Assembly (NCBI GenBank): GCA_024336345.1 | Contig: JANFOG010000006.1 | Location: 2,046,001 to 2,110,000, forward strand | From: Mariannaea sp. PMI_226 | Lineage: Eukaryota > Ascomycota > Sordariomycetes > Hypocreales > Nectriaceae | Direction of reading: 5' to 3' | Length of the DNA: 64,000 nucleotides | In this document: positions 11,839 through 23,349 of the stretch, in pieces | Numbering within the stretch: position 1 is the stretch's first letter | Layout: the number at the start of each line of letters is the position of its first letter | Made by a program: the position numbers and the translations under genes | Notes under the pieces: model-generated | The model's database searches: none | The model's input: only the letters and a program-made list of their open reading frames with translations | Told to the model about the DNA's origin: nothing

Positions 11839-13001
11839 TCAAGATGCGGCATTGGCAGTGGGCGCGCTTGTATGTGTGGCAGGCCCGTCGAGGAACTTGA
11901 AGTGTTCAATGGCGATCTGGCAGTTGAGCATGGCGGCGTTGAACCGAGCCTCTCCGGGTGGCAGAACAACCATAAGGTAGGTATTTGTGGTGAACTTGAG
12001 GATAAAGAGACTGAAGCGCATGCCAGCTTTATGCTCCATACGAACAAACTGCTCAGCATTGCGCGGGGTTCCGGTGAAGCGCGAGATGCTCTGCTTGAAG
12101 TGCTTCATGATGTTGGACATGCGCTCCAGCCGGTCCTCGGTTGGGTTCCGATGGCCCTCGGGGGAGGTCCAGGAGGAGACTGCGAGGAAGGAGGTACGTT
12201 CGAAGAGGAGCAGCTCCTCGGCCTCGATGGCGAAGCCGAGGTTGGCCAGATTGCGTTCGATGACGGCGAGGTTCGGAACGAGGTCATGAATGATAGAGGC
12301 CCAGGCCTTGTAGAGGCTCTGATCCCAAATGGACGTGGCGAAGGGCGTGAGCTCGACGGCGTTGGGGGAGATGCCGACCGAGTTTGCGTATTCGGAGGTC
12401 TTGGTGCGGACCAGGCGGATGCGCTCGTCGTAGACAGCTTCACGAGCAGTGGGCACGACGAGATCCATCTTGTGAATGAGGATGTAGATCTTTGCAGAGG
12501 CTGAAAATTGCAGCAGGGCAGACAGGATGGAGACGTAAGTGGCTAGGTCGCGGTCGACGTCGCGGGACTCGATGTCGAAGACGTAGATGAGGACGCCGAC
12601 ATTGGAGAAGACATGAACGCGCTGCTGCGAGAGGTAATTTTCCATAAAGGCCTCCTGGCCACCGCAGTCCCACAGGTTGAGGGTGAGGTTGCCGAGGAAC
12701 TTGACATGGGAGAGGTCGATATCAATGGTAGCTCCTCTGCGGGGGGAGGGAAGGAGGGGGTAAAGGTCAGAACAGAATGCTATTTTCAAAAGGTGGGAGC
12801 GGGAGATGAAGAAGCTTACAGGCGCCGAGTGTCGCGAGCGATATAGTTACTAAAGATGATGCTGCGCATGCTCGACTTTCCGGAGCCAGACTTGCCCATG
12901 AGGAGCACCTTTTTCTTCTTGGGTTTCTTGACTTCATTGACTATTTCGGCGGCGGGGGCTTGAGCGGCCTCTGCGAGGGGCGTATCGATGTAGGATGCCA
13001 T
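11839..13001 (-). CDS. GTR1: Rag-family GTPase Gtr1 (RagA/B-like)
   Basis: Two exons (13001-12820, 12736-11839; intron 83 bases) give 359 residues. A basic stretch (VKKPKKKK) precedes the P-loop GKSGSGKSS at residues 36-44. Switch I is RRLGATIDI. The G3 motif is DCGGQ at 84-88, where Gln occupies the usual catalytic position, and the G4 motif is HKMD near 150. The second half is the C-terminal roadblock-type domain used for dimerisation with Gtr2. Gtr1-Gtr2 relays amino-acid status to TORC1 at the vacuole. The intron splits the codon before Gly62, next to switch I. Long frames on the opposite strand (for example 11785-12504) are shadows of this coding region. The upstream DNA is rich in TACCTA/GGTACC words. 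Confidence 0.95.
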
Positions 13002-14154
13002 GGTGACGGCGAGGAGAGGGAGAGGAGGAGCGGGTTTGTTTTTCTTGTGCCTTTCTCTCAAGCACCTCTCTCGATAATAATTTTTTGGGGGACGCTGTGA
13101 CTGTTTCTTTCTCAGGTCGCGTGTGTTGGTGGTGGAGGGTGGAGGTGGAGGTGGAGGTGGTGGTAGTGTTGGAAGGTTGAAGCGAAGAGTGAATGGGTAA
13201 GGTAGTAGTGGTAGTGGTAGTGGTGGTGGAAGAAAGGAATGCAGCTGTTGGACGGTAGGTACCTACTATTTTGAAGGTCAAACGGTGGTAGGAGCAGGCT
13301 ACGATGTACTTAGTACGTACCTGATGTTCCTGAAAGGCTACGAACGGTACCTACGCCTAAGGTACCTGAAGGCAGTTAAGGTAGTTTTGTTCAATTGGAG
13401 AGTTCGAGGTTTCTTGTAGGGGTTGGGCCGGTTGCTTTTGGTAAATGGCAATCTGGACGGAAAGGATCGACTAAGGACTGGTTTTCAAGCCGTAAATACT
13501 TCTACAATACATAACACGAAAGTGGTTGGGGGTCCAAGTCCCTGTTATTGACCATCATGATAATAAGCCAGCCCTGATCGTTCACTGTTTCTACTTCATT
13601 TTTTGTTATGGATTCACCAATGCACCTCTAAAGCTTAGCTTGAGGTACATATGTAGGGTCTCTACCGTACCTAGATACCTTGTGTGCCCTCAAGGTACCG
13701 TAGGCAGGCAGGAAAGGAAGGGCAATATCACCTGTAGCTGTATCAGGGTGCTGCAAGTAAGGTGCCATATTTACAATTGGCTGAATACAAATACACTGGT
13801 ATACCATAACAGTGAAGAGGATAAGGTGATCGCTTTGCAAGGATGAAATGTTACCCACATTATTCCATTGGATCCGTGATCTGACTTTTTTTTTTCTTGG
13901 ATTTTTTTTTTCATGTTCTCTCTCACTCAGAGATATGACAAGTAACATACACCCGCATACTCTAGCACTCATTTGGTTTCCTGCTGGAACTGTGCCTTTG
14001 AAAGTCTGGGGTACTGACTGAGTGTCTTCTAGTCTTAATCTCGGTCCCTTTGAACTATTAGCTAGCGCCCGTCTCGAGTCCGAGCTAAACCAACTCGAGG
14101 AAATACACTGGTCGTATATGCCTCAATTTCTCCTCTGGCATTCAACAATCACCT
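13002..14154. promoter_or_regulatory. GTR1 upstream region with TACCTA/GGTACC cluster
   Basis: The region holds GTR1's leader (a GGT/GTGGAG-rich purine tract near 13125-13260) and two dense clusters of TACCTA/AGGTAC words (13254-13385 and 13641-13712). T-rich runs lie at 13886-13912. No coding sequence could be supported. Confidence 0.55.
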
Positions 14155-14245
14155 GGGCGAATGGTTTAGTGGTATAATACTCCCTTAGCATGATTCGTCC
14201 TTCGATATCTGGGAGTGGTCCAGGGTTCGATTCCCTGTTCGTCCA
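14155..14245 (+). tRNA. tRNA-Ala (AGC) with a 19-base intron
   Basis: All arms can be drawn. The acceptor stem is GGGCGAA (14155-14161) with TTCGTCC (14238-14244), including a G3:U70 pair, and the discriminator is A (14245). The D-arm has AGTGGTA in the loop. The anticodon stem is CTCCC (14180-14184) with GGGAG (14211-14215), and the loop is TT-AGC-A/T. The T-arm is CAGGG/CCCTG around TTCGATT. The intron 14191-14209 lies between positions 37 and 38, the canonical site. Anticodon AGC, G3:U70 and A73 are together the identity set for alanine. The D-arm has one weak pair and looks more like fungal Pro/Gly-type tRNAs than the usual Ala one (inference from memory of the families). Confidence 0.88.
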
Positions 14246-14279
14246 TCTTCGGTGGTTAGATTCCACCTAAAATCCTTTC

Positions 14280-14284
14280 TTTTT
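14280..14284 (+). terminator. RNA polymerase III T-run after tRNA-Ala
   Basis: Five consecutive T residues lie 35 bases after the tRNA 3' end. They are the first T-run of at least five downstream and so the likely Pol III stop. Confidence 0.6.
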
Positions 14285-15197
14285 GCCGCCATCCAAATGT
14301 AACTTCTCGACGCAACCAACACAACTGACCGGACAAGACTGGCCTACTACCATCCTACCTACATTCACAAACAAGAAACTGCTGTGCATAGTTACTGCTT
14401 TTTTTTCCTTCTTAATTTTTTTCTCAAAAAAAAAAAAACTCCTTTCTCTCATCATTTGTAGCCTCACCTGCATACCCGATATACTGGCAATGAAAACAAT
14501 TAATCATTATTTCTAAATGACACGGTCCGGTCGCCTTGGAATATGCCTCAAAGCCAACCATCTGGATACGATATACGATAACAGGACAAAAAGTCTCCGT
14601 ACACCCTTAAAACTATGTGGGAAGCCTTGGATTAGAGGAAGATTTTAAGACCAATAGACTCTATAGAGCACCACTTACTTACTATTGGTTACACGCGAGT
14701 CTTGTAGACAAAATATTAAACATTAGAATTAGAGCTATCTAGATATATATTTATTTTTAAAATATGCTTGTTATTTGATTGTGTGGTTATGCTTATGAGG
14801 AACGTGGTGATGGGGGTGTGTACGGAGACTTTTTTCCTGTTACCTGTTACTGTCATATGGCCCCGAGACCGTCGTCTTGGCTCTCGCGCTTGTAAGCCAC
14901 ACCTCGGGGGCTTAGCAACACAACAGCGGGTCACACCTCGTTCAGCTCGACCCAGGCAGATGCATTGCAATATAAGTTGAATGTGCCACCTATGTCTGTT
15001 GATTGTCTTGGTATTCAATTCATGAACCAGAGGTAGAAAACATTGTGCACCGTCGATACTGAATGCTCGTCTCCCTCCACGTCTACATCCACCTACATCC
15101 ATCTATATTCATACACACACACACTAGCAACGGAACGCTCTTCTTTCTCTTCCTTATAACCGGTGCATTATAAAGAAACAAAAACAACAAAAAAACC
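14285..15197. other. AT-rich spacer between tRNA-Ala and the reductase gene
   Basis: It holds T and A runs (14400-14443), an AT-rich stretch (14645-14785) with TATATATTTATTTTT, and a CA-repeat (15114-15124) near the reductase start. No gene was recognised. Confidence 0.5.
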
Positions 15198-16464
15198 ATG
15201 AAACAAATACCAACAACATCCAATGCCTGGCTGATCACCGACCGCGGTCTTCCCCAAGACGTCCTCTCCCTCACATCCCGCCCAACGCCCTCTCTCCCTC
15301 CCCCGCTCCCTCTGCCCCGGGACGTCCCCGCCCCGGAAGAATGGGTCCTCATCCGGACCGCCTTCGTCGGCCTCAACCCGGGCGCCATCTTCCAGATGAC
15401 CTTGGTCCCGCCTTTCCTCCGCGGCAGCGCCGAGTCCACCCCGGAGATGGACTTTTCCGGCACCGTCGTCGATGTCTGGCACCCTGACGATGATGCCGTC
15501 CAAAAGGCCAGTCCCCCCTCCGCCGCTAGGTTCAAGATCGGCGACCAAGTGGCCGCCATGCTGCCGGCCGGCCACACCGTACCCACGGGGACAGGTGCCC
15601 TGGCTGAGTACGTCCGCGTGCCAGCGCGCTACGTGGTCAAGAAGCCCGAGGGTGTGAACCTAGGCGACGCGGCCGGGTGTCTGCTACCGGCCCTGACGGC
15701 CTGGGAATTGGTCCAGGCCGCCGAGGCCAAGGAGGGCGACCGGGTGCTGGTGAATGCCGCCAGCGGCGGGATCGGCACCATGGTTGTGCAGATGATTCGG
15801 AAGGTGGTTGGCAGCAAGGGATATGTTGTAGGTATCTGCAGCGGGAAGAATGCGCAATTAGTGAAGAGTCTCGGAGCAAATGAGGTGAGTGTCTAAGTGT
15901 TGGGATTGTGAGTGAGAGTGAGAAGCGAATACAAATTGAAAGAAGCTGTATAACATTCACTCACATAGAAACACTAACAAAAAACGTTTATAGGTCATCG
16001 ACTATACTCAATACAAATCTCTCCCGGCTCACCTCAGATCCCTCTACTCCTCAACGCCCTTCAACGCCGTCATAGACACCCTCGGCCACCAGTCCCTCTA
16101 CCTCTCCTCCCCCTCCTATCTTGTTCCAACTGGCCCCTACGTTTCCGTCGGCATCAAACCGCCCACCTTCTTCGTGCCCGACTTCCTGCGCGCCGTCGTG
16201 CAAATGAAACTCAACGAGTGGTGGCCGACGTCCCGCTGGCTCGGCGGCGTGGGCAGGCGCTGGGCGGCCGTGGCCATGATGAGCCCCACGCTCGAGGACC
16301 GCCAGCGCATCGTGGACATGCTCGGTGCGGGGGATATCAAGCTTACAAGGGATAGCGTGTGGCCCTTCGACAAGACCAAGGAGGCCTACGAGAAGCTGGC
16401 CGGGCTGCATGCGCGGGGGAAAATCCTTGTTAAGGTGGACTCTACCCTTGAAGATGACGCTTGA
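15198..16464 (+). CDS. Medium-chain NAD(P)H-dependent oxidoreductase (quinone oxidoreductase/zinc-free ADH type)
   Basis: Two exons (15198-15884, 15994-16464; intron 109 bases with an ACTAAC branch point) encode 385 residues. The N-terminal GroES-like half includes FVGLNPGAI, EMDFSGTVVDV and FKIGDQVAAMLPAG. The Rossmann half begins around residue 180, with the nucleotide-binding motif AASGGIGT at 187-194, then SLGANEVIDY, which fits the usual V-I-D-Y element, and FNAVIDTLG. The residues that bind zinc in classical alcohol dehydrogenases are not visible, so this is the zinc-free branch. The substrate cannot be inferred. Codons are strongly C/G-ending, giving exon 1 a clearly higher GC content than the AT-rich DNA upstream. 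It converges on the P4-ATPase gene and is not part of an evident cluster. Confidence 0.85.
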
Positions 16465-17015
16465 AGATGGGGGCGCTTGCTGATGTTGGTGTACTCTTCT
16501 GAAATAATGAAATGGTGGAACAATACAGGGGCATTGGAAGACTTGTCCCGAAATACCCTACTCTACTATACCGATTAATCTTTTTTTAAACCCAGATTCG
16601 ACATACTTCTCCCTTGTCGCTTCGCCGTTATGTATTTATATGGTTTGTCGGCCGTTGCTTCGTCTAAATAGGCATGAGATATTCATTCACAATTTCACTC
16701 CATGTCAAACGTCAAAAGAAGAAGAAAATAAATAAATAAATGATACTTCTTATTGCTGTACTTGAAATGATACTCAATAGTCATTTTTCCATTCAGACAT
16801 GTTCGCAGATATCCAGAAAATGAAGCCGCCAACTTGCCGGACGCCATCGCATGCCAAAGTCCCGGGGCAAAAACTCCAGACTCGCACAGGAAAGGGAAAG
16901 CTCTTACAACGCTCTATATCTCAAATTACACAGGAGCCTGTGTGATTATAAAAAAAAAAAACCAAGGGTCATCTGCTCTTCTAGTCTTATCGTGCATATT
17001 TCGATTCGGTGCCGT
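16465..17015. other. Convergent intergenic region reductase/P4-ATPase
   Basis: 3'-end DNA of two converging genes, with AATAAATAAATAAATGA near 16728-16744 (a plausible poly(A) signal on the plus strand) and an A-run near 16950-16961. No coding sequence was supported. Confidence 0.5.
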
Positions 17016-20000
17016 TCAAAAGGCCCGACCCACCATTTCTGGATTCTCTCGCTCTTCCTCCATGGGCGCGAAGCTCGGCCGATAATCATCATGGCTGGCT
17101 CGCTGTTTTCTGGACTCTTGGAAGGTTGTTCTAGGTGAATATGGGCCTCTGGCCATACCGTCGCTGGAGCGGCGAACACCAAAATCTGGTCTGTGTCTGT
17201 CCTCATCAACGTCATCGTCTTCGTGGTGTTCCACCTTCCGCTGGCCATTTTCGATATTGTCGACGTCCACCTGATCTTCCTCAAAGAGGCCGTGTACTTC
17301 GTTTTTCTTTTCAATGCGCTGCATCAAATCTTGATCTGTGGGCCAATAGACACGTCTTACGGCTTGCACGACCAGTTCCATCACGACGAGCGTGGCCAAT
17401 TCCAGAAAAACAATGGTCCACCAAGACAAAGTATGTCCAAAATTATGGATGAAGGCATCCCTAACAATGTAGGGCCCAAACTTCAAGGGGTAAACCCCCG
17501 AGAGAGCCAGCATCCACATGAACCACCCACCCACAGAGATGAGTAAGCCGGCAAATGTAATGACCGTTTTGCTATGCAGTTCAAGGATCCTGGGGAAAAG
17601 TAAAGTATTAGTGGCTGAGTCTTTCGTATTGACGAAGCTCCGAGGGACGTGGACTTACAAAAGTTTGACGTTGATGAAAACGACAGCAACCGTGAAGCTG
17701 ACCGTACCCATGGCGAAAAGACTTGTATCATCATCAAAGAGGGCATCACGGTAAACACACAATGTGAAGTACCAGATGACAAAACTGCCAGCTATGCCCA
17801 TAATCAACCAGCCGAGGTATTGCAGATAACTGAAACCCTTCCCCAGTTGGCCAAACATGTACAACTCAGGCACTGCCAAGAGGGTTTCCGCGGAGAGGTC
17901 CTTATCAAAAATACCCAGGAGAATCACCGGCAGCGAAGTAAAAGCGCTGTTGAAGACAGTCAAGCTCCACGACTCGTACAAAGAGATACCGGTATAGCCG
18001 CTCTGGACTTGGAAATGTGCTTGCACAAGGAAAAATAAAACCTCCTTCCAAAACGTGGCCAAGACGTATTTCCCGGTCCTCAGATAGTTCCATCGCCCGT
18101 GGACAAATAAAAGCCTTTGGAGAAAACGGAACTGAGCAATCGAGTAATCCGAGATACGCGACGCTTGGAGCCCTTCGCGTCCGGATATACCAATGCCAAC
18201 ATGGGAAGCCTGGATCATTCCAATATCGTTTGCACCATCACCAATCGCCAATGTCATGCTCTTCGGGACGTATCGACGAATCGACTTGACCAAGTTGGCT
18301 TTCTGCGATGGAGAAGCGCGACAGCAGATGACGGAGTCGACGCGCACAACGAGGTCGTAGAAGAGTACTGCAAGATCGGCATCATTATCAACAGCCGCAA
18401 GTGTCTGTCCGTCAATGACAACCACTGAATGCGGTATCATGCCACGGCCAACATCATTCAGCGTCGTGGTGATAGAATCTCGCAGATTTCCCAAAGTTGC
18501 ATCGAGAATGTACACCTCTGAATAGGGCTTACAGACACGAGCAGAGTGCGCAATATTGACAGCTGTCTCGCGCTTGTCACCCGTGAGCATCCAGACTTTG
18601 ATGTTCGCCCGACGCAGCTTGTCGATTGTGTCAGGAACGCCATCTTGAAGCTTGTCTTCGATAGCTGTTGCTCCTGCAAGGTCAAACTTTTGTTCAATCA
18701 AGTCACCCGCTTCCTCGATGCGCTCCTGACGGTCGTCCAAACTAGTTTCCGCTTCACGGTACACTTCCTTCCACTGAGCATAGGATTCTTCGTCAATGTA
18801 ACGATATGCGTAGAGAAGAGTTCGAAGGCCTTCTGTGGCAAAGTCATCAATATGTTGGAAGCATTTTTCAAACACAGCGCCTTCATTGGCCGCCACTGAT
18901 TCATCAATCATCTGATCAGTTTCAGTTTCATCAAAGGATGGCAAATGGCCGAGGATCGGTCTGGGAGTAATGGGGTTGAGAAGATCCGTTGAGTGCCTAG
19001 GAGACCACGAGACATCATGGGAGGCCCGTGGTGATCGAGGCGAGGTGATGAAATGCGAAGCAGACAGCCTACTGCGTTCCATAGACCCTTTTCCTAAGCT
19101 GAATCTTACGCTCTCGCGTCTGCTAAACGTGCCGCTTTTTCTTAAAGCAAAACTGTTTCTCGGGCTTTCATGATCTCTCGCCGCCTGGGCACTCATGTGC
19201 TTGATCACCTTGTCCTGTTCAGACATCCTGCGAACGCTCGCCCGACGACCAATATCCTGCGCCTTTCTCTCAGCAAGATCGCTCAATTTGAGCCGTGACA
19301 TTATGACATTATCGGCTCCCTTGCAAAGCACGCAGATGCGACCATCGGGCATTCGGATAATAATAGACATTCTCTTCCTTTTGCTGCTAAATTCAATCAC
19401 ATCCAGAATCTGGTACGTTTCGAATCGCAGATTCCCATCTTCACCCATTGTTCGAAGTTTGATGGATTGGGTCGGTCGATCGATCAGCACGAGGCCTAGG
19501 TCCCGAGCGGCTTCCACAAGGGCTAATTCATCAGGTGAGGAGGCTTGGTAGTCGATATTACCGTTGTCTTTGATCTCTGGCAAACAGGTATGGCACAGTG
19601 CGATGCAGAGCAGGAAGTGCTTCGCTTTCCGTGAGAAGATGGTGTTTGGCTTTCTGCGGATATAGTCGAGCAACTGCTCCGTTTTCATCTCGACATCTTG
19701 ATCTGGACGAGCATGCGATTTCCACTGGGACGTAGAGGAAACCGAGGAGGTGCGTATGGGCGCCAACCTCGGCCGATGTTCCGTGATGCTCTGGGTAGAT
19801 TCATAATCATGGCCATCAGCTGACTCAATAGTTGACACGTTTGACGGTCGGGATTTTTCTTTGGTTTTTCCTTTTGCAAATTTCGAGCTCGCTTGAATTC
19901 GCTTGAGTTTTCTGTCCTCGTCTCTTTGAACGTCCATGTCATGAAGACATGCCACTCCCGCAACAGAGAGTTTGCGGAATCGCATAATATTTTCCGTCAA

Positions 20001-21884
20001 TGTTCCAGTTTTGTCCGAGAAGACGTAGCTGACTTGACCCAAATTCTCAAGGATCGTAGTCGTGTTCGCCACCATCGGAGTGTCTGTGACTGGATCGTAC
20101 ATTTCGACGTCTTGAAGCAAGACTAGTTGCCCAAGCTTGACAATTTCCAAACTGATATACAGAGAGAGGGGGATGAGTGTGTTGAACATGATGAGGTAGC
20201 CAAAGAAGATGTTCTTGTAAGAAACGGCAATCCAGAAAATGCTCTCGTCGAAATGCTCAGTCCAGAGATGGTAGCCAATAGTCAGCCCGACTGCCAGTGA
20301 CAAGACAATCACTATTTGCACAATGATCATCATGTTGATGATGGACTGCATAGCCGGCTTCTTTGCGCGAATGTTCTTGTTGGCATTCATGCGGATTTTG
20401 CACTCCTCACCACTATTGACAACGATACCGATGGCTTCTTTAGTATTTCGGAGCGTAGAACCACGATATACGACATTGTTTAGAGATAGGGGCATTGTAT
20501 CGCCGTCAACAGTGGCCCTGCCATCATAACTGTAGAGATCCAGGTTGGGGTCCTCGGAGACAATAGTAGCCCGGGTGGCACGCAAACCATCAAGAGAGTT
20601 GCATCGCTCGGCAAGTAGGGGTGACGCTTGCTTGCTTTTCAGGTTGGTTTCGCCATCAAGTGCCATTGTTTCGATATAGGCGATACCATTGGGCCCAGTT
20701 GCAGAAAGGAGAATAATATCTGCTGGGACTGCTTCATCCCGACGCAGACGAATGATGTCGCCCACTCGAATGCGTTCCCATTTCACCATGACCCAGTCCT
20801 CAGCATTAGGCTTGTTCGTTGTGTCCACAGCTGCAGCCTCAAGGTCGTCCAACATGTGCTCTTCGCCGTTGTTGTGCTCCTTCTCTCTTTCCGTCTTCTG
20901 TCTCGTTGTTTTCTTTGCATGTTTGATTGTGCCGTCCTTCATTTCATCAACCAAAACCCAGGCTTGGCTCCGGTTTTCAAGGCGATCCAGCCTGTATCTC
21001 CTGTAGTCATCGTAACCTTCCTTGGCCATACTGAATGCCACGAATACACCAAGGGGGGCAATGGTAGTCCAGCGGCCGACGGTACTGAGACCAGGGATCA
21101 ACTGAAGAATACCCATGACGAGGAAGTAAAAGTTGCCGAGTTTGCTGAACTGGAAAATGAGTTGCTTGGGGACGAAATCGTATACGGTATACCGACTGGA
21201 TCTGATGAAATTGCTAATGTACGGCTTGCCACTTCGCTCGTCGAGAAGGTGAGCAGGGTCCTGGTGGCAAGCGTCCAGCGGGATATGACGACCATCTTTG
21301 GACGGAGGAAGAGGTTTGCGCCGTAGAATTGTCTCGATTACAACCTTTTGGTATAGGTTTCCCGCGCGGTCTTTCCAAGTGTTTTGGCGTATGCGATTCT
21401 TGGCCTTTTTATTCTTGCGAGCCTTCTTGTTGAGGATGTACGCCTTTACTTCGTCACGAATAGAGGTGTCTTTGACTTCGGAGGCCTGTTGGATGGAAAT
21501 CTTATCGGTTGGTTGCCTCTCAATCGCATACGGCAAATCTGCTAGAGGCACAGGCGTGTCTACAATCGCGGGAGGTGGTGCACTTTTTGGAGGAATTGCT
21601 TGCAATTCGAAATGGTCCGAAGGGTCGTCATCGTTGCGGCGTCTAGACCTCGATCGAAGGCGAGCTTCAGATGAAGGAGCGGGTTGGTCTTCGTTCGGGC
21701 GCTGGAAATTGGAGCTAGATGGGTTTCGAGGATGAGAGGGCGGATGATTTGGAGCAGGAGGAGGGAAAAGATCCTCAACAGCGGCTTGAAAGTCGCGCGA
21801 AGTAGACTCGTCGTTGTCACTGTTGGGCCCGTCACGCGAGGGTGACAGAGGCCATTCGGCGTCGTGTCTACGGCGAGGGCCCAT
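17016..21884 (-). CDS. DNF3: P4-type phospholipid-transporting ATPase (flippase), probable Dnf3 clade
   Basis: Two exons (21884-17659, 17589-17016; intron 69 bases) give 1599 residues. About 200 residues of Pro/Ser/charged, probably disordered N-terminus precede the first membrane segments (QFSKLGNFYFLVMGILQLIP). Diagnostic motifs are DGET (about 410, actuator domain), PLSL in membrane segment 4 (572-575, the flippase form of the P-type PEGL position), the phosphorylation site DKTGTLT (Asp624) and GDGAND (about 1217). Ten membrane segments are expected, the last four after residue 1270. The C-terminal tail is acidic with His/Asp runs. The SRYTVYDFVPKQL block and long loops suggest Dnf3 rather than Drs2 or Dnf1; this clade call is from memory and less certain than the family. 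No other in-frame ATG lies between the chosen start and the upstream stop. A 7-codon uORF ends one base before the start. Confidence 0.92.
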
Positions 21885-21885
21885 T

Positions 21886-21909
21886 TCAAACTCGGTGGTG
21901 AGGTTGCAT
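21886..21909 (-). other. uORF of 7 codons abutting the P4-ATPase start
   Basis: On the minus strand, ATG at 21909 opens a 7-residue frame (MQPHHRV) whose TGA ends at 21886, one base before the main ATG at 21884. It is the only ATG in the roughly 300 bases upstream of the main start. Whether it is translated is inference. Confidence 0.6.
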
Positions 21910-23349
21910 TTGGAAGGGATCGACGGGATCGAAGACGACGGGATTGTGGAGAGAAGAGTCTCAGCAGTGAAGGTGTGTCGTAAATTTGGCGAGGTCAAAG
22001 AGTTCGAACGAGAGGCGCTTTCAAGAGTCGAAGCGAGTGCGACGAATGCGACAGATGCGAGGGGGGGAAGAAAGAGAGAGACGCCGTTCAGACAGCAAAT
22101 ATGGTCTACAGAATAAGGACGTATTCGTAGGTCGATATAATGCAATGAACGCAGTTGCAAAATCCAATGTCAATGGTGATGCACTTTATTGAAGATATTG
22201 GCAGGTTTTGGGGCGCAGCGCAGGAGATTGCGTCAGTACGAAGATCGTGCTACCTTACCGTAGATAGTTAGGCCGCTGTCATACCTACGGACGGTACTCT
22301 TAAATTTATGGTTGGAACTTGGAACTCGCCAATCACCAGGATTCTAGGAGGACTGTGAAATGGCAAATGCAACCGTGTGTACTGCACGGAGCAGGCCGTA
22401 CTGGGAGAAACAATGGAAACGTAACGCTTTGGGGGCTTGGGTGATGTGGATGGGCAAGTGTGTGTGTGTCCCAACACCAAGGTACAGATTACTATCAAAG
22501 ACTACCCGCCTATAAGTTAAGTTCATGAATTACTTACCTACCTAAGTCGGTACCTTACCTTATTTACCTGGCTACATAGTAGCAAACAAGGTAACTTACT
22601 ATGGTACTATGGTAGCGCCAGGTCAAGGGTTGAAGAGCGGGGAGGACTTATAATGGGGAAGTTGGGACGTTTCTCTCGACCCCAGTGTGGTACGCTGCCT
22701 CAGCCACTACGTAGCTTCCAGCAAAGAAATCAGCGTCACTTCCTACACCTGATAGGCAGGAAAGTTAGGTAGGTGTCAAATAAGGTAAAGTTTGCACGGG
22801 TTGAGGCGTTTCTCTCCACAGTTCTTGTACTGTATTGATAGGTACCTAGCCTCGAAATTTCGCTGCACAGCCCCCCCGCGCATCTTGGCACCTGAATCCA
22901 AGCGCCTCCTGGTTACGAAGCCAGCGCTCGCTGCGATGCTCTCACTCCACACACACACTCTCTCGTGCCAATTCACCACCAATCTACGTACCTATCTAAT
23001 CTGTACGTACCATATCCAACCTGTCGAGATCTTGTTTGATGCTCACTCATCACTTACCTCAGCATCTTTTTCTCGCCAGCCGCCTCATCACTTCCAAGCA
23101 GCAGGCAGACATAGGTTATAGAAAGTTGGTGCTGTTCAGTTTTTTCTTCCTCTTCTTTCCCTCATTCTATCTACTTAATCTGCTTACGCCTTGTCAGTAA
23201 TTGAATGATGAGACTTTGAGAGTTAATATCAAGTCCCGATTATTCAGCACATTTTCTCACAATCAAAATAGAGGAACCAGAGTTCGCCTCCCGCACCACA
23301 TACACACACATACACACATAGCCCAATACAGAGTAAAATCAATCTGCAG
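21910..23349. promoter_or_regulatory. Divergent region P4-ATPase / IRC6
   Basis: A shared upstream region with TACCT/GGTAC words clustered at 22535-22620 and 22750-22780, and short CA-repeats at 22470, 22950 and 23303-23320. The P4-ATPase side (21910-22200) lacks minus-strand ATG. No gene was supported. Confidence 0.5.

Noticed and set aside
11785..12504. 239-residue plus-strand open frame
   Set aside because: It is antisense to GTR1 exon 2, whose GTPase motifs and intact frame are on the minus strand.
15083..15586. 167-residue minus-strand frame
   Set aside because: Antisense to the first exon of the reductase and its leader; composition is typical of the complement of GC-rich coding DNA.
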